64,000 nucleotides of DNA from Anseranas semipalmata (taxonomy: Eukaryota > Chordata > Aves > Anseriformes > Anseranatidae). Positions 38,121 through 51,780 of this stretch are shown here, piece by piece. The notes beneath the pieces are model-generated. The model worked only from the letters and a program-made list of their open reading frames with translations, made no database searches and was not told the DNA's origin. The first letter of the stretch is position 1. Each line of letters begins with the position of its first letter. A program made the position numbers and the translations under genes. The stretch covers positions 494,348 through 558,347 of the forward strand of contig VXAA01002207.1 of NCBI GenBank assembly GCA_013399115.1, given 5' to 3'.

Positions 38121-38368
38121 CGCGCTCCTGGTCAAAGTAGGTGGCACAGTATTTTTATGACTCTATATGTTAAAACAGAGAAGTTTGCTTCGAGTTATTT
38201 ACGCAAGCTTTCTCAGATTCGAAACTAGAAAATTAAACGTAGATTTAGTGTTCACTGCAGCTAGAGTTGCGATCCTCGCTGCTTTATCTGGGGCGAGGAG
38301 TGCTGACTATGCAGGTTCACGCTCTGCAAAGGCGCACTTGCTCGCAACCGTGCCGGGCACTTCGCTCG
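38121..38368. promoter_or_regulatory. Dense CpG cluster, candidate promoter or enhancer core
   Basis: I count 16 CpG in 248 bp, including GCGCGC at the left edge, CTCGCAACCG, TGCCGGGCAC and TTCGCTCG at the right. Flanking kilobases have very few. It is smaller and less G+C-rich than a classic CpG island, so formal criteria may not be met. No TATA box or initiator with a following open frame is evident, and the 71-codon frame on the + strand (38167-38382) matches nothing. Unique-looking sequence continues to about 38640. It could be a lncRNA or distal promoter, a developmental enhancer, or simply a young unrecognised repeat not yet CpG-depleted. Confidence 0.4.
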
Positions 38369-41300
38369 TTTCCTTTCTTTAATTTCTTTACTTTGTGTTG
38401 CTGAGAGGGTTACGGCAGATTTTTGGTTCACATAAAAGTGTACAGTGTTAACTAGGTGACATATGGGTGGATGAAACATTACTGATTGTCCACTGCAGCC
38501 AGGGAGGCCGAGTTTCCATAGAGATAAGAAGGAAAAGTGCTCCGTGCAACCTAATTGGTATGCATCTCCAGATCAGGTTCATTGTGCTTTTGCTAATGAC
38601 AGGGTTGTCTCAGTAATAAGGATGGTGCACTGGAGAAATTTGCTGCCTTGGTATATTTTTCCCTGGCAAAAAACTACTTAGAGACTGTAGTCAGTAAGAA
38701 GAGTGACTGGCAGGCTGAAGGGGCTGCTTAGCAGCATATGGGGGAAGGCTGGCGCTCTGTGCCACATGCATATGGCTGCCATTAAACTCCAGCTTTGCGC
38801 TTTGTGTATTTCTGGTCCCATGCCAGTAAGCCCACCTGCTGCAAGAATACTTGTAAAGCACAACTCAAAAGTGATTGAAAAGCTACTAGAATAAACTGTA
38901 ATAACACAGTGCTTCACAGATGGGACATAATTGCAAGCTAAAGTGTACAGCCTCTGCAGTAATGAAAACATGAGCCATTAAATTAAAATCATAAGGGAAA
39001 AAACTATAAAAGTCTGTTGAATTTTTTTTTTTAGTTTTATTGCAAAACTTCAATTTTCTTGCCCTCATTAATCAAATACCATAAAACTACAGTGCTACTT
39101 TGTCGGAGTGAAGATTCAGGCAATTAAAATGATGAATGTAGATTGAAATGATGTAACTTTTGTTATTTACTTACTTGGATAACTGAAGCCTTGGGCAGTG
39201 TTAGGAATGGAAAGCTGACACGAATCTATCAATTTGCAGATTAAGGTACAGTTGGGACTTTGCACTTAGAATTCACTTGTAAAAAAGTTGGTTTGCAGGA
39301 GGAAAGGGCCAGTATAGATTTTGCTTCTTTAATATGTTATTTTCACCTTTTAAATAATTGATTTGATTTTGCTTAAAATAATATTCAAAAAAACAGACTT
39401 TAAAACTGTGTAAACACACAAAACTACTTGAGCAATATCAAAGCAGTTTTAATTAGTGGTAGTGTGGTAATAATGAAATCGCTAATCTGACATGTAATTA
39501 GTTGTACGGTGTGTATGAGTGTTATGTGAAGCTGAATGGGCTCAGCAGGGCCCTAATACATTCTGGCCTCTCAAGGCGTTCTCTAGTGGAGAGAGGCCTG
39601 ACAGAGCCATCTTTGTTCTGTTCCCTTTCTGTGGGTGGGCGATGCAAGGAGAAAGAAACATTTGTTTTCACAGTAGTCACCGAAGTAAACAGGCTCTAAA
39701 AGCCTTTTTCATTTTTAATTATGCATTTCTCCAGCATCCGTCATAGCAAAGTCTATAGGACAGGTTTTAAGCAAACCAAATAATGCCTGACTGGTTAAAT
39801 ATATGTGTGTATATATATATATTTAAAGGAATAACTATAAATCTAACAATTGAGTTCATCTTTACAAGAGGGTCTTTTCTCCCTTTAAAAAGATGAGCAC
39901 TTTTCTATATGTGGTGTTTATATAGAATTTATGCAGGAGTTGCATTTGACCTAGCAAAGACTTTGGCAAACACTAGAGGTGCTAATGAGGCACCCATAAA
40001 TGTTTGATCTCCTCTCTTTTCTCCTCTGGAATTGGCCTCAAAAAAAAAAAAAAAAAAAAAGAAAAACCAACAAAAAACAACCCTCTGAAAAGATAGCATC
40101 CATTCATTAGCTGGCTGAGAACTCATAACAATATCAGATGACTGACATTTCTTAATATACTTCCATTCAAAAGAAATGTAGTTTTCTTTGCCAAGAGGAA
40201 GGTATACTGCTAGCCTAATACATTGTGGATTACCATCAGGCTTCCCAAAAGTATAGAAAAACATGTCTGTTCCCCAGAGAATCTGGACAATAATTCAGGT
40301 AAATACAACATGCACAACTAAAAGAAAGTGGTCAGCTTTATTTGCTTTGCAAAGTTGATTTTTTCCTTAGTCAGGCAAGGCAACCAGGCATCTTTTCTCT
40401 GAATGAGATCAGTTTGTTCTTGAGTAAACAGAACATAGCATGTTTTGCTCACACTTGGTAAATTTAAAGCTTGCTTGAGTGATTAGAGCCCAATTATTGC
40501 CAAGCAGCAATATCCAGGTGCAGACAAATAAACACTGAGGCAAAGTGCTTATAATCAGTTGCTGGTTATTATTACTACAAGTCAGGCTCTAATGCTAGTG
40601 TTTATTACACAATACAGGTATCTTCTCTGAATCAGATAATTTAATCATTACTCTCCCACTGGTGCTCCAATGCTTGTATTTTATCAATATTTTTAGTAAT
40701 AAATATTCTTATTATCCTTTTATTATTGTTATAAGACCACACAGGTCCTTTCTTTTCACTTAGGACTGTTTATCTGATGTGATGTCTGTACATCTTGACT
40801 GAGAGCTATACCAGGTAGAGGGAAATTATTTGGAAAACTTGTCAAACTGCACTGTCTCCGAGTAATTTATTTATTTGCTGCAAGCATCACATGAGATCGT
40901 TGGAGACATTTGAATGGGGAATTTTCTATATAGACATTGCTTTTATCTTCTTTAATGAAGCTCATCAGCAATAATAATGTCTAACCGTGCATCGTCACTT
41001 TTGCAAACACCAATCATTTTTCAACCCTCGGCTGCAATATTGTGGGTTGGTAATCAGGGGGGACATCTACAGATATAAAGTTCAGTTTGCAAAAATGGGA
41101 CTATGCTCCTTCCTTTTTGTGCTTGCCCTCATTCATGCCAGATTATTTTTGTATATGTGAGGGAACAGCAGTAGTGACCTCTTTGTTGCAAAAAGACTAG
41201 GGTATTGTGCTTTTCTGTCTCAAACTAAAGCTAGGTAAATTGGAATGACACTGACATGGTGCATCCATATTGTTCTCCCCAGGTAGCTGCCCCATTGAAT

Positions 41301-44300
41301 CTAAAAAAACAAAATTTGAATCATTGTGTTATCCATCGAAGATGTGAGGGTATCAATTACATTCAAATGAGAATTTAATGGCAAATGTGGCCTTCTCGTT
41401 TGATAGACCTACTCGTGTGTTTTGAAGTCAGTGAAACAGAGGTGGGCTCAACATTTCTCCAAGCTTTTCAGACAGTTACTTGAGAACCTCAGAAAGCTGG
41501 GTCTCACATCTGCTACAAAATGTTCTGTATGAACTCTGAAAGGCATTCACCACTGGGTGTTAAACACCCATTTTTGCTGAGATCATGCCAATCCTGGCTT
41601 GGCGCACTGCTTGATATCAGCAAGGCAAACAGAATTTGGCACTTTGTAAGGTTTCCTATCTGAAAAGAAAAAAAAAAAAAGCACACACACACAAAATAGT
41701 AAAAAACAAACTTGGCTGAAAACAACAGCTTCTTTACAATGAGATATTGAAAAATATGTAAATACGTAGGAACCAGCAAGTTCCACTATAAGTAATGTGA
41801 TATAATGTCTGTGAGATATTACTCAGCTTTGTTGAAAGAAGATGCAAAGTAATGACTGCACCCTGTAAGATATTTAGAATGTTCTTTCTGCACTGAATGT
41901 AATGGAAACTGAGAAGCTCCTATAGCACTGCACAGGGTAGCCATCAGCACTTATATGTCGAATTCCTGAGAACCCAGTTAGGCAGGGGAGATGTCCAAGA
42001 TACAAGTCCTTGCTTATTGGCCCTGTAACCGCATACTGACAAACAGCTTGGCTTGGGGAAGGGAATGGGATGACTCCCCACTGGAGAATGACTGTTCCCA
42101 GTCAGCAAGGAAAAGCCACATTTCCTCTCTTAATCTACTTCTGTATGAGCCTGACAAAAATAATTTTTCCATTCTATGATAATTAATTTTAAAACAAAAT
42201 CACATATTGATTAAGATAAAAAGCTGAGTCTTTGGTTTTGAAAACCCATCCAGACATGATTTTGGATTGAGTGAATTAAGATGTTTGGCTTCAATGATTC
42301 CGTTTTCACCTTTTTGTCTTGTTACATTTTAATAAATACACATTTAAAACAATATACATGTGCTACATATAAAAATGTATTCACTACTAGATATTTTTCA
42401 TGTTGACATTTCAAGCAGGAAAATAAATTTTCTCCTTGGAAAAATGTCAGAATTTTTGCTAATTACAAAACATTTTTCAAACTTTTCTTAAACTGGGAAA
42501 TCTAAATCTACCTTTTAACAATGACAGTCTTGACTGCTGGAGAGTTCACAACTACCGCTAGCAAGCACATTGAGTGGACAGTAGTACAGGGGTGTACAGT
42601 CTGAGCATGACAATCTGTGAGAGCAAAGAGAGCACAGAACAGTGAAATGACGTGACCCTGCTCTCAACAGCAAGGTTTTAGCAAAGCTCAACAGACTATT
42701 GAGGGGTGCAAACCAAGCTTTAATAATGCCTATGAGAGTTTTGTCTCTGAAATCCACGGGATCATGATTTCCTCAATATTTCTGGTATCCTTGCCACATG
42801 AAGTAGTCCACTGTAAAGGAGTCAGAAATATAATTTAAAAGAGCTTGGACCTACAATGAATATATTTTAAAATTAAGAAACAGGACATATAAAAAGCACA
42901 TTAGATTTGGGTAATATAAGACTTATTTGATGACCATACACGACATGTTAAACCAGCAGAAGGCAGCCTTTTGTGAGTCCACTGAATACGGAGGTTGAAA
43001 TATCTTTCATCCAGCCAGTGCACCCCTTCCAGCAGAGTCACATCCTCTGCCTGGGTGAACACTCCAGTCTTTGTGTCTTATTTGGAGGTTTTAAGCAGCT
43101 CATGACCTAGAAAGTTTAGGCAGCTAAAGGCTGAGGAGGAGCTTGTGCTGGTAACCTTTCTTAGTATATCAGAAAGTGTAATTTCTTCATAATACACAGT
43201 TAAAGAAGGCTGTAAACTGCTTTGTAATGAACTACTAATATACTGGAACATGACTTGTGTTATTTGATCTGGAGTACAGCAGTATCCCTTTTTAATGTTT
43301 TTCTAAGTATTTCTTAATTCTTGAGCTAATCTAACACATTTCTGCCTATCAGTTCCAACCTGTAGTTTCTGCCCAACCCTTGTTGACTGTAGAGCCATAA
43401 ATAGTGTACCGCTAGATCACAGAGTTCAGTCTGACTCTTGAAGGACTGAATCAATTCAATGTCAGCAGCCATTCCTGTCCAACTTTATCTCTGTGCATCT
43501 CCATTGGTCTCAATAACAGGCTTTCAAAAATAAACTTTTAGGGCCTGAGCTTGAAAGATAAAGAGCTGGCATGAATGCTCATTGCCATAAGCAAGGACAA
43601 CTGCAAAAACAGACGAATGAGTTTATTAGAATTTCATAGAGAACAAATTTTATCAAAATTGTGCAAATTACAGAAATACACTTTGAAGTATTCAAATTTA
43701 ATGAATTTGCAAGTTTTCATTAATTTGGAGAATTTTTATTGTTGGAGATAGCTATATTTTCTATTTGTGTTTTTCTATTTGTGCTTTGCAAAACAGTATC
43801 CATGAAAAAAATAAATAAGTAAGTAAAAATATGCTTTTTGCTTTTGACAAATATGGGAGCTGCAAATTACTGGTGGAAAATGATTTTCATCTTTGTGTGA
43901 ACTTGGTGAAAAGCCAACATCTTCCACACAGCTGCAGAGGTGCGGGGCCAAATTAATTCGTGGTGCAATTCAATGGAATTTTATGAAATGACATCAGTAA
44001 GAGTTTAGTCCCCATGCAATAAAAAACAGTATGTAAAATTCTCATGGTGGTAAACGGTTGATTAAATATGGTATGAATAGAAGCTGATGTATTCACATAT
44101 TTCATTGGAGTTGAAAAGGGACAATAGCAGGTAAATAATCCAATTGGCTTGCTTTACTTACAGCTCTTTAATTTCTAGTTGTCCTTGTCTAATGGTGCAT
44201 ACTTGCTCTTCTGTCCCCTCCATGTATAGTTAAACTCACATTCCCCTGTTTACTTATGTAGATAGAATCGCTATACAGATGTACTACTGCTGAGTTTGTC

Positions 44301-44754
44301 TGAAGACTAGGAAGTGCAGTGTTTTAGACTGTAACGAGCCTACCAACTCATTCTGTTATCCATTACATTTCAGCTCAATTCACCAACCAGCCACTGGGTG
44401 TTTGCAACCCTTGAGCCCAGAAGTGCCACAGAATATCAGAGATCTGTATCTGGAGTTATGTAGAGGAGGCTGCTGTCATGCCCCATGTTTTCTTTCTGAC
44501 AAAGCCAAGATATGTGGGAAAGGGAGCTCGTACATGCCTATATCAACTTGTTACAGGGATGTTTACGAACTGGCTAAGCATTGTTGGGTTTACCTTTAAT
44601 TCTGGTCTAACTTAAGGTCACATACTTCTTTATTATCTCTAGTCAGTGTAGAATTGATAAATAAAGTGGTTAAAATCTACCTTTTTGGCTTTCCAGGTTA
44701 GGTACAAAGGAGGGGAAAAGCTCTATGCTGCACAAGTAAGGCATGACGGAACTC

Positions 44755-44770
44755 CATCTGCATGCAGATG
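44755..44770. repeat. 16-bp perfect palindrome
   Basis: CATCTGCATGCAGATG equals its own reverse complement. It contains two outward E-box-like halves (CATCTG/CAGATG) around GCATGC. CATCTG/CAGATG is the E-box class bound by many bHLH dimers, so a paired site is conceivable. It may also be chance. Confidence 0.95.
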
Positions 44771-46007
44771 TTTAAAAGACTCTGTAGGGCAACCTGCAAG
44801 TGTTCTTGGGAATAGATCAACAGCTGGATCCTACTGAGGATCTGCATTTGTCTCTGAACCATCAGCCTACTAAGCATGTATGAATTCATAAACCACAGTG
44901 TTCACTAGAACCTTTTGAAGTGGGGCTGGCAGCAAGTGTTTCATTTATACAAAAAATGTTTCTTTCTGTGCTCAGATTTTGCATAGGCATATTGTGTTAT
45001 CACTTTTGAGTAAGTAGCATGTAATGGTGTGCATCATTTTTCTTATGCAGATGTTATTCTGCCAGGTTTCAGCAAGCTAGTGTGGTTCATGCAGAGTCAT
45101 AATGTTTGTTTTATCTCAGCCGGTATATTTGGAATGAGTTAGTTTTACCCTCTCTTGTGGAGTTTATACAGCATAGCAAGGGCAACTACCAAAAACAACC
45201 AACTCTCTGTTCTCACTTACGGTTCTCAGGATTGCTCTCTGGTCTTTTGCTTTTCTTCCATGTAATATAGGCTAACTACTTCATATGTACCATTCCAAAA
45301 ATATCACATTTATTGAAATCCAGACTTTGTTCTTTTTGAGAGTTCCAGTGTTTCTAATTAGAACTGAGTTTATTACTCTAATAGCTTTTATTCATATTAG
45401 AATAGCAGTAAGACATAGAGAATTAGTTTTACAGTTTTTCTTTTTCAGCTTACTTAGAGACTGTGGATCCACTTTAGGCAGCAATATGGATTTAATTAAA
45501 TTCCACCATTAAATCACAAAGGCTTTTTAGACCTTTACTTTGTCCCTTGGAAGTGAGTTTACATGTGGAAAATTCATTTCACAAGTAATAATTTTTAGAG
45601 TATACCAAAAGGTATTAATAATTATCGTTATTTTATATTGAACCTTAGTGACACGGCACAGATGTCTTTGACGTTTAATCAGTAGCTGTGCTTCTCAGTC
45701 TTATTTTCATTAGTGATAAACCCTGACTTATAATATAACAGAAGAACATGACAGATTCTGAGAGGCAGTTTCCTTTGCTATAGCTGTGTTTGCCATGAAA
45801 TTGCACCTTATTTTCAAAGAAATGCACGTCCACGGTTGATCACTTCTTGTGAATGATCACACATGGACTTTCACTCACTGTAGCAGTTCATAAATAAAAA
45901 TGCGGCATTTGTATATCCAAATTAGATGCTGCTGAGGTGTCAAGTGGTGCTTATTTAAAATGTTTAATAGGAATACATTTTTATGTTAAAATTGTAAAGT
46001 CTTGGCT

Positions 46008-46053
46008 TTTTCTTTTTCTTTCTTTCNTTTTTTTTTTTTTTTTTTTTTTTTTT
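46008..46053. repeat. T-rich tract with a single N
   Basis: TTTC-type repeats lead into about 26 Ts, with one N at 46027 at the junction. The N is most likely a homopolymer sequencing ambiguity. Confidence 0.95.
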
Positions 46054-48058
46054 GAAAAACACTAAGGTAAACCATGCAAGTTAACCAGACCTATGCTATA
46101 GCTAGTATGGATTGACACCTTCATAGAAAATCATTTTGTATTCCTTTCCTAGTCAGGATCTTGCTAGCCTAAGAATAAGAACTTCCTTGTTACAAAGTCA
46201 GGGAGAGATTACAATGCCAGTGTAATGCCAGCCTCCAGAAATTCATGGATCCTTTCAGGTATTAAAACTTAAATCCATCTTTTCTTTTCAGATGCTAAAA
46301 TATGCATCCAGCTTTTCTTAACAAAAAGTTCTAAACAGTAAGAAGATTGAGGTACTGTGCTGCACACTAATTACAACAATAAACACGTCAGCAGACTTCT
46401 TTCTCTACAGCTCTAGGATTACCTGTGAGAGAGCCAGGACAAAAATATTTAAAGAATGAAGGCCAATAGTCAGAGAAAACAGTAATAAAAATACATCTTT
46501 CAGACTAATATTAAATGTGATGGAAGAAAAGATGAACATGTTCAGCAAGTATCATATGCTTCACAGTGTAAAATGTTTAACTCAGAATTCAAAGCTTTAG
46601 TCCCAGAAACTGAATTTCTTGTGTTTCAAGGACTGTTATTTCTCAATATTGTTATCTTATTCAAGAAGGACTCATGGATCACGAGGTAAAACTGAATTTG
46701 GTATCAGAAGATGTAATACCTTTTCTTCTAAAAGTTTAGTGTCCTGCTCCCCCTTGTCCTCCAGTACTAGAATGAAGGCATGAAAGAAATTGCTACCTGT
46801 GTGACCCTGGAAGTTTCTACATCCAAAAAAATGAAAGTAGAGTAGATCTAACGTGGGTTATATAGCAACCATAATTCTCAAAAAACATTGCTATTGAACT
46901 CTTAAGTTACCACCTAGTTTGATGTCCCTCTTCTCAGTAATGTGGTTGAGGACCAGCATAAACATAACTTATTGTCATTTGCCAGCTGCCAGTAGCACCA
47001 ATCAACTTAAATCCAATGCATGGTACTGAAACCTCACAACCACTCTTATTTTATACAGATAAGGGTAACCATATCCTTTCACTTTCTTTGGCAACCAAAT
47101 AAAACCATTTTAGTCCCCAAGCAGAAGGAGTTAGACAAAAGTATCTTTTCTTCCTTGTTTTCATAAAAGCCCAGTGGTTTACTTTGCTCCCATATTTATT
47201 CACACCTACTGATTACCAGAAAATGGATCAGAAAACTCCTTATTCTCCCAGAGTATTCAAAACCTATGTAAAGATAATAAAGACACTGGGAAAACACAGG
47301 TCAAGACAAAAGCAGTCAGCATCTACCCCTCCATGAACTCCTTCTGAGCTTTGTTCGATATCTTGCTTAACAAAGGCATCTTGCAGTTCTTCAGTGCATA
47401 ACCAAAACTGATACTGAGATTAAAAACATTAAGTTATAGATGAATTCAGGGATGGCTTTCACAGGAACTTGCTTCGTTTAGCATTTCCTCCACAGGGTAT
47501 CTTCCTTCAGGTTGCTAACTTTCTTCCTTATTTAGTAAGTTTTTTTTGTTTGTTTGTTTGTTGTTTTTGACTTGTAGAGGCTGCTAGTGTTCTAACACAT
47601 TGACCAAACAAAACACTTCTGACTTGCAGAGCAATCTACAGAGCAATCTGCAGTTTTGCTCTCTGTGACTCAACTCATATTTGACTATACTGGCTTATAT
47701 AGTTCTGACTTCAAGGCTCAATTGTTTCTGTTCAATATATTTGGAATGAAACAAAGTGCCTTGGAAAGGGCTTCAACTAATCAAGGAAGCAGCAGACTGT
47801 CTGTTTGACAATGCAGGTCAATTGTGAACACATCCTAGTGTTTCTTCACTTTTTCGCCTCATTGAATTCTGATCCTGGTTCAAGGTCTCTTTCTGATATT
47901 TAAGGTCCTCTGTAAGGTTGTTTCTACCTCTTTCAGCAATTATATTTTCCTCTGCAGAGATGACCTTCATGAGAGAACTGGTCCACTAGAATCAAAAGAA
48001 CTGTAACAGGAATGGAAAGTGGCAAATATGAGAGCTACATGATGTAACTATTTATCAA

Positions 48059-48174
48059 GAAATATATAGATACATAGGCTTAGAAATATAAATAATATAT
48101 AATATATAAATAATTACTTTTATATATTATATAAATAATAATATAATATAGAAATATAAAGATACATAGGCTTA
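48059..48174. repeat. Direct repeat pair enclosing an A+T-only hairpin
   Basis: 24-mers at 48059-48082 and 48151-48174 (GAAATATA, then GATACATAGGCTTA) differ at one base. Between them is A+T sequence with one C, containing a perfect 15-bp inverted repeat, 48096-48110 against 48119-48133, with an 8-nt spacer. This arrangement fits expansion by slippage or hairpin-mediated duplication in an A+T-rich fragile spot. No transposon terminal motif is seen. Confidence 0.9.
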
Positions 48175-48256
48175 AACATCTTTAGAATAAATTGCAAAAC
48201 AAAATTTTCAGATTCTCTTTCATTGTTTGCTATCAACACACGTAGTCAATGTCTTT

Positions 48257-48303
48257 TTCTTCTTCTTCTTCTTCTTCTTCTTCTTCTTCTTCTTCTTCTT
48301 CTT
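48257..48303. repeat. (TTC)n / (GAA)n trinucleotide repeat, about 15-16 units
   Basis: A pure, uninterrupted TTC run of 47 bp. GAA/TTC repeats of this type can form triplex DNA and tend to vary in length. The poly-Phe open frame that crosses it is an artefact. Confidence 0.98.
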
Positions 48304-51300
48304 TAAGTACTTGATTCTTTGTGTGTTATGTCATCATTTTCAGAGATGTGACTGGAAGGGCTTCAAACAGAAATCTGAGAAGACTGGTAAACAGTCTGGC
48401 TTTAGAAAGAGTTTAGATTAGATTTAGAAGGAGTTTAGATTAGATATGAGTAAATACTTCAATCTGTGTTCATACACTGTCTCTCTATACTCCATAATTA
48501 CCTTGAAAATCCATCATTTACCTGTAGAATCACACAGGTGAGACAGCCTTGAAAAAAAGAGTATCTTTACTCCCCTGGTGATGACTTGATTATGAAGGCA
48601 AACACTCAGACCAGGTACAGTAACAGGATCTTACAATACAGCCATTTAAATGTTTGTGCGAAATAAGATTTCAAACTCTTGGTACTTCAAAGATTCAAAT
48701 GTCAAAGACAAGTTGCCACATCTTGCAATGTCCCTGGTTTCCTAACGCACTAAATCCTGTCATAAATATATAATCTTGAAGACACTTTTCCACCCCAAAA
48801 TCCTCCAGCAATGGCATGTAGCACTTCTGCCATTTTGAGATCTATTTTTCATTGTAAAGAGACGAGCGCTTTTTATTAGTATGCAGTCTTGCATCTAAAC
48901 AGACAATCGTAAGTTAAAACAAGTGAAACACACATATGGGCTAACCATATGGATGACAGTACCAATTAGTAGAGACTTTGAATTTATTTTTTATATTTTG
49001 AGCACAGGGTGAGACCTGCCTTTTTCCAGCAAGTGGCAAATTTGAATGTGAAATGTCATTAGTGCTGTTTTTCACTAATACAATTTCTTTTCTGAATAAC
49101 AAAAAACACATCAGTGTTATTTTTAATAAAAAAAACCCACCCTTTAATTTACATACATTTAGGGTGAAGTAAATGAAAATGCATTATGTTACCACTGTGC
49201 TATTGAATAATGAGCCTATAGGGTTCTAAATGGGAAGGAAAGTTGTTTTTCAAGCTTTGTACCCACTGTTCCCTTTACAAAGGTGCCATTGTGATCAGGA
49301 TACATGAACTGGGTTTCTAACAGTAAAGATCCACCTTCTGGCAGAGAGACTGGGAAATAAAGCACCCCAGTAAGCTGCCACTTCAACAGGAGAAGCTGAG
49401 CTAACGAACGAAGGACAGGTGGGACTGCTCCCTTGGCCTTTCAGTGACATTTACAGCCTCTGTGCAAGGACATGCTCTTTTCTTTCTGTTTCTATTTTCT
49501 CCAGTTAATCAGGTGACTTGAAAAGAAGCTAGATAAGGGTATTGTTTGCACTGACAACATCCTGATGATACTGTCAGAGGAGATCACAGGAAAATGTTCC
49601 CTTTTTGAACCAATAGAGTCATTAGGGAGAGTACTCATCACTTGAGTGCATCTAGGTTAATTACCACAGAAAATCTGGAACTGGCAGCTATAATTTTTCT
49701 GAAGAAAGTACTGCTATTTTTACTCTTGATGCCATAGAATGTCTCTTAAAGTACCTCACAGGACCCCATTTTACAGTTCAATGGTAAAATAATTTTAGAA
49801 ATATAGCTTTCTGGCTTAAATTAGTGGGATACTATCCATGGAAATTTAATGAAAGTCCAAACTGTGAGTTATGTACTGTATGAATGAAATTCATCTCTGT
49901 TTGCCAGGACTGATTACTCTCCTTTCCATAAATGAGCAAGCATATTTCTCTATTGCAGTGTCACTTTGGAAAAGAGAGAAGTGTCAGGTTGAGATGAATG
50001 ACTTATCCCCGCACAGATGTAGCAAACTGTCATATGCCTGCTTCTGTTTGCTATGGTACATTATGGCATAGGGAAGCCAAAAACCCTCCAGCATGAGACA
50101 AACACAGAATGCTGCTTTTGGATCGGCTTCAAAGCACTCGCAGTGGATGCCTTTTTAGGAAAACAGAGACATGGTGTAGTTTTAACCCACCCAGTATTCA
50201 ATGAGTGCTTGCAAACCCTAACAGTGTTCATGATTTTTTAAAAGCCTCAAACAATAAGAGGAAGTTGCTCGAGTGTGCTGAATACTTATTCAACTTAATA
50301 ATTCTTAGAGTAATTCTACTGTGGTGCCTGTTCTCTCATGATCTGTGGAAAAGTAGAGCTGAGTGTATTTTTAAACTTTATTATCTTTTTCTTTTTTTTT
50401 TTTTTTCCCAATTTTGTTTGAGGCCAGGAATGCTTTGTGGTGTTTGCCTGTCCCTGATGCGATAGACATGCTCGACAGGTACAGTAAAGCCAGAGCAGTC
50501 AGTGGAACTTGGACATTGTGCTCACATCCGGTAGCATAAGCATGATCTAAACACAAAATAGTTATCGAGGGCTCAGTGTGTGGAGTTTGGCTATAGATCA
50601 TCTGTTAAATGGCTAATGCAATGTGTGCAACGTGTCTCTTGTATTTCTCTCACCTTTCACTTCACCTTTTTGCTATGGTAAAACTGGAAAAATATTCACT
50701 GTAAAATATTCTTGAGAACTATTTTGATTGCATTATAGTTCCTTGAGAATTTTGTTACAGATTTCCTGTTTGATTTTAGTCACTTCCTATAGAAGTGTGG
50801 CTTATTTGACTGAACTATCTTTTGTAAACAGTTCCCCCATTTAAATTATGAATGCTTTGACCCTTTTCATTCAAATTTGACTGAGGAGCTAAAGTTTCCA
50901 AAGAGATGAAATTCTGTCAAGTTTCCTTAAAATAGACATCCATGTACAGGAGACACATGCTATAAAGAGAGTTTTATTATCATCGTAATAATAAACAGTA
51001 TTATTATACATCATAGAGTCTCCACTGGAGAGACAAAGATGAATCTAAGCTTTACAAACCCCTCTGGTCACAGAACAGCTTAATTTTCTAGAAAATTTTG
51101 GTTTGGACCTATTTCTAAATCCATGAGAAGTTTAGTTGCCAATAACTGTTACAGCAGGGAAAAAATATTTCTGGTTTCAAAAGCAAACATTTTAGTAATT
51201 ACCCCTCATTTATTTGTATTTTCTAATTTGCTTTACATATTACAGGGAATCCTGCAATTACCCACAGAATGTACTGTTGGTACCTTCCTGACTGAACTAC

Positions 51301-51750
51301 CACCTCCCCTACACTGTTAGAGCTGCCATTCAATGCAGCTCTGATTCAGACTCAAGGGAATAGCCTTGACACAATGCACTGAAGGCAATATTTGCAGAGA
51401 AAAGAGATAATCGCTCTAACAGCAGCCTAGTTCCACGTTTCCGTGTCCTGTGACCTCTTTCCTCCCTAGCCTTGGCACAAGAACTTAGTATAAGTCCCTA
51501 GCACTCTGCTTCCCCCTTTCATGATCCCTTACCCTCAGGCGCAGTCTGGAGGTACTTCTGACAGGTTAATATACTTCACGTGATTACAGCAGTGAAATAT
51601 CACAGTCTGTTTCCACTAAGGTGTGAAAGAAAGCTAGAGCAATGTCTTTATCTGGTGATACTTGCAAGATCATCACCTTTAACTGTGCACATTTTATGAA
51701 AACTATACCTAGTAAAACAGACTTGAAAAATGAAACTAAATCTCTGCCTC
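48304..51750. other. A+T-rich non-coding DNA
   Basis: No gene was recognised. A near-duplicate GAGTTTAGATTAGAT occurs twice around 48409-48446. The 48860-49200 and 50060-50260 stretches look like complex unique sequence but have no identifiable function. A T-run lies at 50391-50407. Confidence 0.5.
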
Positions 51751-51780
51751 TTTTTTTTTCTTCTTTTTTTTTTTTTTTTC
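51751..51780. repeat. Polypyrimidine tract
   Basis: A T-rich run interrupted by C residues and followed by CCCAG. It resembles a splice-acceptor tract in form, but no open exon with a recognisable product follows. Confidence 0.9.

Larger units (their letters stand above)
38369..48058. other. A+T-rich non-coding DNA, possible conserved elements
   Basis: No gene was recognised. Simple repeats include (TA)n at about 39801-39823, A-runs at 40040-40060 and 41665-41679, and a T-run with an N at 46008-46053. The stretches 39480-39760 and 40320-41060 read as complex unique sequence with homeodomain- and SOX-like words, which is how conserved enhancers often look. Only alignment to other genomes could support that. 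Confidence 0.45.

Noticed and set aside
42169..42180. ATTCTATGATAA as a fourth CR1 3' end
   Set aside because: Only one octamer-like word and no CR1 3' UTR text on either side.
45828..45868. Imperfect hairpin GTCCACGGTTGATCAC / ATGATCACACATGGAC
   Set aside because: Only about 12 of 16 positions pair, in separate blocks. Not convincingly above chance.
48059..48174. A CRISPR-like repeat-spacer arrangement
   Set aside because: Only two repeat copies in A+T-rich eukaryotic DNA, with a hairpin spacer. Nothing resembles a CRISPR array or cas genes.
48227..48421. Poly-Phe protein
   Set aside because: Translation of (TTC)n.
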